A stretch of DNA of 64,000 nt, taken from NCBI GenBank assembly GCA_029891385.1, contig CM057225.1:78083887-78147886 (forward strand), given 5' to 3'. The position numbers and the translations under genes were made by a program. Under the pieces are notes generated by a model, which saw only the letters and a program-made list of their open reading frames with translations, was not told the origin of the DNA and ran no database searches. Source of the stretch: Erythroxylum novogranatense. Its lineage: Eukaryota > Streptophyta > Magnoliopsida > Malpighiales > Erythroxylaceae. Numbering within the stretch: the first letter of the stretch is position 1; each line of letters begins with the position of its first letter. Shown here in pieces: positions 58,127 through 64,000 of this stretch.

Positions 58127-60072
58127 TGTAGGAAAATCCCGGGAGGTACATCACATGTACCAGTAGCGGAAAACAAAAATTTTTGTTCCCGGGACCTTCC
58201 CGAACCCAGGATCCAGGTATCCGTATGAAGACATCAACCTAAATAGCCAATAGAGACTATCTCTAAAGGTGATCCACACAGAGATCAGAAAACCTAACCG
58301 AGTCAAACCCTTTGACTGGGAATAGCTAGAACAGATTAAGAGTGCTAGTCCCTACCTCTCTCTGGAGAGTCAAGGAAAACGTTGGAATCCATGCCTTGAG
58401 AAGAGAAGAAAAGATGATGCTTGATGGAAGAAGAAGAAACATGAAACTTTTCCAAATCAAAGCTTAACCTTTAAGCTTTGAATTTCTTATCCTCCTTCAC
58501 GCATCCCATACGTACACCTCTTCCATAAGCCTTTTATGTTGATTTTTAACCTTTAAAACTCTTCCATAAGCTTATGACAAATGGTGGATTAATGGCCATT
58601 CATTCTTTAACTTAATAAAGAAATAAGGTTTGACTTTTCAAACCATCTTATCTTCTCCTCCCCATTCCAACGCCAACTTACATATATATATATATAATTA
58701 ATTAATTAATTACTTAATTAATTAATTAGAATATATTTGCTAAGTCCAGATCCAACTAGGTGGTCTGGCCTACCTTAGGGCCCCGTCTTTGAAAACAGAC
58801 TCGAAACCTTTCTTAGCAATATTGATGTCGCGATCTCATCGGGACATATCCCAATCCCATTGGGATCCATTTAATCCTAATGCTCTCCATAATTGGAACT
58901 CTGTCCAATTACTATTTTACAGATTCTCTGAGACACTCTTAAGCGTGTGACCCTTTAGGCTTCCTTATGTTGGCCACTTAGATTAACAATTAATCTGAGC
59001 AAGTCATGAGCGGTATCTAGCAACACATCATGACCCCAATTGACCGGAAAGTAATCGGTTTGATGTATTCATCACGAACCGGATCACAAACCCTTCCATA
59101 GACAATTACCGTGCAATTCGTCCTTTCACCATCCTATACCCCACTTGGTTATGAGTATGGTCAAAGTGTCAACTCTCACTAGACTGAGTCTAGCCTAAGT
59201 GATAACAGATCTCGTCCTATGACTCATTACTCTATATGTCCATGAAGACACTCTTCATGACATATTCACTCTGGCCAGAGATTTCCGAGTAATGATCCTG
59301 ACAAGAGGCCATGGGTATCTCTTCTGCTAATCTAGAAGTGGTGAATCCTTTATTGGCTACTCAATTATCTTCGAATACCTCAATCTGTACCCAAGCACCA
59401 CCCTATGAGTTACCTCTGGAAGGCAACAAGGAATGGAGTCAAAGCACAGGATTAGTATCCAAGATATCCTTGAGTACCTCAAGTCTAAGGATACTTGCAC
59501 CATTGCTATGATGAGATTATCACTGACACTAGATAAGATATCCATGTGATGATCTCATGGCAGGTCATCCAATGAACTTACTACCGCTAGTAAGCATCCA
59601 CATGTCAATTCTAAATATCTCATATTTACAGCTTCTTAGATCCACCGCTGATCCAATCATGGAATATGACATGTGTTAGTCTATCCGGATTAATGATGTC
59701 CACTCATTAATCCTATGACTAGGAGAATTTGATCTTGACATAATTGCACATGATAGGAATCTCGGTAGTATGATCACATCATAATTTCCTTCATGCTATG
59801 TCATATATCATGGACTTCATTAATCGATTAAAGATCCAATCAATTCATAAACAATGTTCATGAACATCAAATTAATGAATTATGCCTTTTCTTTATTTAT
59901 TCATTCACCAGATACGATCGTGAATAAAACGCGCTAAAGGGGATTGCCTTTAGGGCACAAATAAACAGTACCGTCCTTAAATAAGTCGACTTCTCCAATG
60001 TATAAGTCGACTTATCGGTACATTTCAAGAACAAGTCGACTTATCAGTAGTACAAGTCGACTTGTACTTACA
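58127..60072 (-). repeat. 3' LTR (1946 bp) of the copia element
   Basis: On the plus strand it starts tgtaggaaaatccc and ends gtacttaca, directly followed by the purine tract. It is homologous to 29863-31719 in reverse orientation, plus about 105 extra bases at the U3 edge that hold four AAGTCGACTT palindromes. Confidence 0.85.
59983..60062. repeat. Four copies of the palindrome AAGTCGACTT at the LTR edge
   Basis: Exact copies lie at 59983-59992, 60003-60012, 60033-60042 and 60053-60062, spaced 20, 30 and 20 bases. The related solo LTR at 29863 lacks them. Confidence 0.95.
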
Positions 60073-60090
60073 AATCTCCCACTTGACCTA
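60073..60090 (-). other. Polypurine tract of the copia element
   Basis: The minus strand reads gtcaagtgggagatt directly before the LTR start tgtaagtac, the usual copia form. Confidence 0.85.
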
Positions 60091-60299
60091 AAGCCAATCG
60101 CCTTAGTATCTAATACCATAAGCGAGTCCATGAGAATCACAATTCTCCTGTGACAATGGCTTTGTCAACGGAACAACAACACTTTGCTCTGTGGGAATTC
60201 TCTCTATCAAGATATCATCTCGACTAATGATCTCCCGAATCGGCGAAGTACGAGTTCGGATCGTCGATAAGACCTTGGTTCCTTTGCCTGTGCACTAGC

Positions 60300-60760
60300 C
60301 CCATTGTATCACAATACAATCCTATGGGCCCACCACAGCTAGGGACTAGATCAAGTTCAGTAATGAACTTCTTGATCCAAACTGCTTCCTTTGCGCATCT
60401 CATGCGGCAGGTACTCTGCCTCGGTTGTTGAATCAGCAGTCATCTCTTGTTTGGAAATTCTTTCAATTGACCGCCACGCTATTCAGTGTGAATGTATATA
60501 ACCTGAACATGATTCAGAATCATCCTTATCAGATTAGATACTGGCATTTGAATGCCCGCTCACATGGAGATTTCCATCTCCATAGATTAAGAAAACATCC
60601 TTAGTGCTTCACAAGTACTTGAGGATATTCTTGACAGCCACCCAGTGACCCTCACCAGGATCCGATTAGTATCTGCTCGTAACACTTAGAGGATACGATA
60701 CATCGGGCCTCGTACATAGCATTGTTACATGCTAAACCTCTTTAGCATCTCATCTATGTA
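60300..60760 (-). pseudogene. RNase H remnant of the copia element
   Basis: Pieces read in shifting frames include EAVWIKKFITELDLVPS-like sequence near 60350-60400 and STTEAEYL-type sequence near 60410-60440. No frame longer than about 40 residues survives. It was identified mostly by its place after the RT. Confidence 0.6.
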
Positions 60761-60806
60761 CGTTGCTTGTGAAAGACCAAGCAACCTTTGATCTATCTGC
60801 ATAAAT

Positions 60807-61480
60807 CTATATCCCAAGGATATAAGTTGCTTTACCAAGGTCTTTCAAGGCAAATTGATTGGACAACCAAATTTTAACTGATTGCAGCATAGAGACATCG
60901 TTTCCGAGTAACAGTATGTCATCTACATACAACACAAGGAATACGATTGCAGTCCCATTAACCTTCTTATGCACACAATGATCATCCGAATTTTGTGAGA
61001 AATCAAACTCTTTGATTGACTCAACTAAACGGATAATCCAACTCCTGGATGCTTGCTTCAATCCAAACATGGATTTCTGAAGCTTGCATACCATTTCGCC
61101 ATCGATGGAAGTGAAGACCTCAGGTTGTGTCATACACATCCTCGGGTAGATTTCCTCTCAGGAAAGCTATCTTCACATCCATTTGCCATATCTCATAATC
61201 ATAATGAGCGGCAATGGCTAGGAGTATCCTAATGGATTTAAGCATTGCTACTGGGTCAAGGTTTCGTCATAGTCAACTCTTTATGTCGTGATTTAAATCC
61301 TTTAACCGAAGCATTGCTTTATAGGTAATCAAATTACCATCCATGTTGGTTTTCTTCTAAAACCCCTTTGCACCCTGTGGGTTTTATCCCATCAGGTGTA
61401 ACAACCAAAGTCCATACTTGGTTTATGTATATGGAATCCATTTCAGATTTCTGGCTTAAAGCCATTTCTCAGACTCTGAA
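60807..61480 (-). pseudogene. Reverse transcriptase of the copia element
   Basis: Frame 60807-61139 reads MCMTQPEVFTSIDGEMVCKL, MFGLKQASRSWIIRLVESIK and the catalytic VLYVDDILLLGNDVSMLQSV, ending KDLGKATYILGI. Upstream pieces (VDYDETL, then a QMDVK-like stretch) lie at 61140-61280 in other frames. The YVDD box is intact. Confidence 0.88.
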
Positions 61481-62600
61481 CTCTTCAGAACCTCTTTATA
61501 GGTAGTAGGCTCATCATCTCATATGAGCAATACGTCATTCTGTTCACTTACGAGAAATTCATATCTCTCAGGAACAGTGCGTATCCTACTTAACCTACGA
61601 AATTCGTGTGTAGTAGAAAGTTGAACTGTTACCTCATCTATATGAGTGACAGTTTCAGATTCAGGCAGTTGATCTGTGTTTGTTCGAGCATTTTGAACTT
61701 CTCCAAGTTCAACTTTGCTCCCACTTTCCTCTTGTAAAAGAAACTCTTTCTTTAAGAAAATAGCATGCTTGGAAACAAACAACTTTTGTTCCTCAGCAAG
61801 GTAGAATTGATATTCCACGAACAAACACTTGTCAGCTTTGCATCAAGCTAATCTGACTGTGTCCGCTTCACGTAAGCAGGACAACCCTAAACTTTCAGCT
61901 GAGAAAGATAGGGCTTTCAGTTAGTCCATATCTCCATATGGAGTAACATCAACTGTCTTTAATGGAACTCTGTTTAACAAGTAAACAGTTGTCTCAAGCG
62001 CATATTCCCAAAACTGTGCTAAACCTATCATCAATCGCACCATGTCTAACAAGGTTCGATTTCTCCTTTCAGCCACACCATTGTGTTGCAGCGTGCAAGG
62101 TGGAGTGGACTGAGATAAAATCTCATGATCTCTGAGATAATCCAAAACTGTTGGTCTAAGTATTTTCCACCACGATCAGATCGTAATGTCTTCTTACTTT
62201 TACCAAGTTAGTTTTCTACTTCATTTCTGAATTATTTGAACTATTCAAATACTTGATTTGTATCTTATCGAATCTGATACCTATATCGTGAATAATCACC
62301 GATAAAAGTAATGAAGTAAAACAACCACTTCGCATGGATGGACATCGGACCACATACATCCAAATGTATCAGTCTAATATTCCATTCACTCGTTCACCCT
62401 TTCCTTAAAGGATAACTTAGTCATCTTGCCTAATAAACAAGATTCGCATGTGTCATATGATTCATAATCAAATGACCCTAAACCGCCACTCTTATGGAGC
62501 TTAGCAATGCGTATCTCATTTATATGGCCAAGCCGACAATGCCATAAGTAAGTTAATTTTAAATTATCTCAATTATGTCTTTTCGCGTCATTGACATTCA
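61481..62600 (-). pseudogene. Integrase and linker of the copia element
   Basis: The zinc-finger part near 62400-62560 reads RLGHINEIRIAKLHKSGGLG, then CESCLLGKMTKL. RSDRGGKYL-like sequence lies at about 62180. Frame 61921-62145 gives TPPCTLQHNGVAERRNRTLL and ALETTVYLLNRVPLKTVDVT, including the E-containing third catalytic motif (VAERRN). Frame 61519-61824 is the C-terminal linker (KLFVSKHAIFLKKEFLLQEE). Stops and frameshifts are frequent. Confidence 0.85.
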
Positions 62601-62879
62601 TAATTGGATATGACATATCTCATATGTCAATTCCATTGCATAATGTACGAGTACCATAGAGCATTCCATTGCAACTAATATAGCAACCATTGCTACTAAA
62701 AGTCAAATGGAAATCAGCTCTAATTAAACATAAAACATACAATATGTTCTTTGTTTAAAACGGGTACAAAATGACAATCATCCAATTTGAATATAAGCCC
62801 AGTAGGGAGTAACAAGACATAAGTGCATGCGGCTAATGAAGCAACTCTTGCTGCATTACCTACACAAAGGTCTAGTTCT

Positions 62880-63620
62880 CTTTTATGAGCTTTCTACTGT
62901 CCCTGAGGCCCTGCATAACATTTCATATGTATGAGCCACAACCGGTATCAAATACTGATATGTTTGGATCAGGAATAGTATTAACCTCAATGACAAACAT
63001 ATTTGAAGAAGTAGAGGCATCTAATGCCTTTTTCTGCTTCAGGGACTCCAGATAGATTTTACAGTTTCGCCTCTAGTGGCTAGACTTGCCACAATGAAAG
63101 CAAAATCCTTTTGGGGAAGAATCTTTGGTCTTCTTCTTGTTGGCACTTCCCTTTGGTTTCTTGGCCTTTTTCTTCTTTGAACTAGAAGAAGAAGCATCCA
63201 CCATTAGCACTTGCTATCTATCTTGATAGCTTTCAATTGTCATGAGCGATTGATCACCGGTATTGTTGTGGATATTTGGTTTATCCGATAGTTTATCACA
63301 AACCGTGAATAACCATCGACAATCCAACCGAATTAAGTCTCTACTTAACTCATAATCCATTACAAATCCTAAGACGGCCAATCTCTCAATATAGCCATTC
63401 ATCTTCAGGATATACTGCACAGCAGTTATCCCTGGAGCCATCTTTGTAATGAAGAGAAGTCTTGAGGTCTTGAACCTTTCAGACCAAGCTTACTCATCAA
63501 ACAGATCCCTAAGATGAGATACTATAGAGTGAGCATCCATGGACTCGTCTTCTTTGTTGCACTCTGGTGACATCAAGACAAGCATAATGCAAGTATCCAT
63601 ATCATCGTCCTTTAGATGCT
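62880..63620 (-). pseudogene. Gag and protease start of the copia element
   Basis: The gag capsid frame at 63214-63441 reads MAPGITAVQYILKMNGYIER and LAVLGFVMDYELSRDLIRL. A lysine-rich stretch follows, then a CCHC knuckle CFHCGKSSH, a stop, RRNC near 63070-63110 (a TAG replaces the usual tryptophan). The protease begins at about 62960 with ISVFDTGCGSYI, the DTG active site. The upstream part of gag runs to about 63620. Confidence 0.82.
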
Positions 63621-64000
63621 TACGATATGCTTTCGATCCTTATCGAAGCATCGACAAAGAGATGCATCCGAAGTGGAACATCTAGGGCGATCCCGGTTCC
63701 TCGATCGAGAACAATTCTCAGATTTCTTAGCCAATCAAGAAAATTCAGTCCAGAATAGAGAGCGTAAATTCACACTGAAGGACTTCTTCAATCAACCTAA
63801 ACGTGATAGAGAGAAGGAATGATAGAATAGAAATGCCTGCATGATCATAAGGACTTGCATGACATGCATATGGCTCCCACTAGTTTCCTAGAATCCATAA
63901 CCCTCTTTACGAATCCAAAGAAACAATGTGACATAATGTCCTAGTGGGTCGATATCCGACATTGCTAAGAGTGACCTTGAGTTTGCTCAACAAGCCACAA
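63621..64000 (-). other. Gag 5' part or leader of the copia element, no clear frame
   Basis: I can place no firm domain here. It should be the gag start and untranslated leader, since gag reads from high to low coordinates and the 5' LTR has not yet been reached. A plus-strand frame (63616-63822) shows no known domain and is taken as chance. Confidence 0.4.

Larger units (their letters stand above)
58127..64000 (-). mobile_element. Ty1/copia element (Angela/Tork-like), 3' LTR through gag, running off the window
   Basis: The minus-strand order is gag (63000-63620), protease (about 62930), integrase (61828-62600), RT (60807-61480), RNase H (60300-60760), purine tract and 3' LTR (58127-60072). 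LTR length near 1.9 kb and the RT and gag wording fit the Angela/Tork side of Ty1/copia, but the exact lineage is not certain. The same LTR family left the solo LTR at 29863-31719. The 5' LTR is outside the window. Frames are heavily broken. Confidence 0.82.

Noticed and set aside
63616..63822. Plus-strand 68-aa charged frame at the window end
   Set aside because: It is antisense to the copia gag or leader, with no known domain; length is not significant.
1..64000. Host genes, tRNA or rRNA genes
   Set aside because: Every recognisable coding segment belongs to a retroelement. tRNA-like words are only primer-binding sites at 21934, 32185 and 55266.

Overview
This window looks like repeat-packed, probably heterochromatic DNA of a flowering plant, most likely a eudicot. 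I found no host gene, tRNA, rRNA or CRISPR. The plant assignment rests on the element types: a Tekay-type chromovirus with a C-terminal chromodomain, an Athila/Tat-type Ty3 element primed by a tRNA-Asp-like site, a SIRE/Maximus copia element with an env-like region, an Angela/Tork-like copia element, and a plant L1-type LINE. All coding regions are broken by stops and frameshifts, so this is a cemetery of nested retroelements. The boundaries can still be read, because most insertions keep TG...CA ends and a 5-bp target-site duplication (TSD).

Left nest. Bases 1-1552 are older fragments (part of a copia LTR, a trace of a gypsy LTR end, unassigned AT-rich DNA). A minus-strand Tekay-like element fills 1553-35203 (TSD aggtt): 3' LTR 1553-4362, chromodomain and integrase 4383-5437, RNase H 7739-8617, RT 18386-19510, protease 19511-19963, gag in three pieces from 19964 to 32005, and 5' LTR 32203-35203. 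Inserted into it are a solo LTR at 5438-7733 (TSD gcaac), a solo LTR at 8618-18380 (TSD gtcaa) that itself contains a LINE at 12272-17222, an Athila/Tat-type element with two LTRs at 20438-29437 (TSD gtaac), and a copia solo LTR at 29863-31719 (TSD tcccc).

Right nest. After an unassigned spacer (35209-36789), a minus-strand SIRE-type copia element runs from 36790 to 50609 and continues beyond the next insertion. It carries solo LTRs at 42317-44802 (TSD acttg) and 45488-49174 (TSD catga). Its gag is split at 50610 by a plus-strand non-autonomous element with 4.65-kb LTRs and an internal region of only 598 bp (LARD-like). That element's 3' LTR is split at 58127 by a minus-strand copia element running off the window end.

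Most interesting points: (1) the LARD-like element with complete priming sites but no genes; (2) a LINE flanked by a direct repeat of about 990 bp, which could be an exceptionally long TSD; (3) ordered sequence blocks, including a splice-acceptor-like motif, shared by LTRs that otherwise look unrelated; (4) short palindromic word arrays, a different word in each LTR family; (5) a solo LTR with 63-bp terminal inverted repeats; (6) a possible spliced transcription unit inside the gag-protease-only Athila/Tat element. All comparisons were made by eye.
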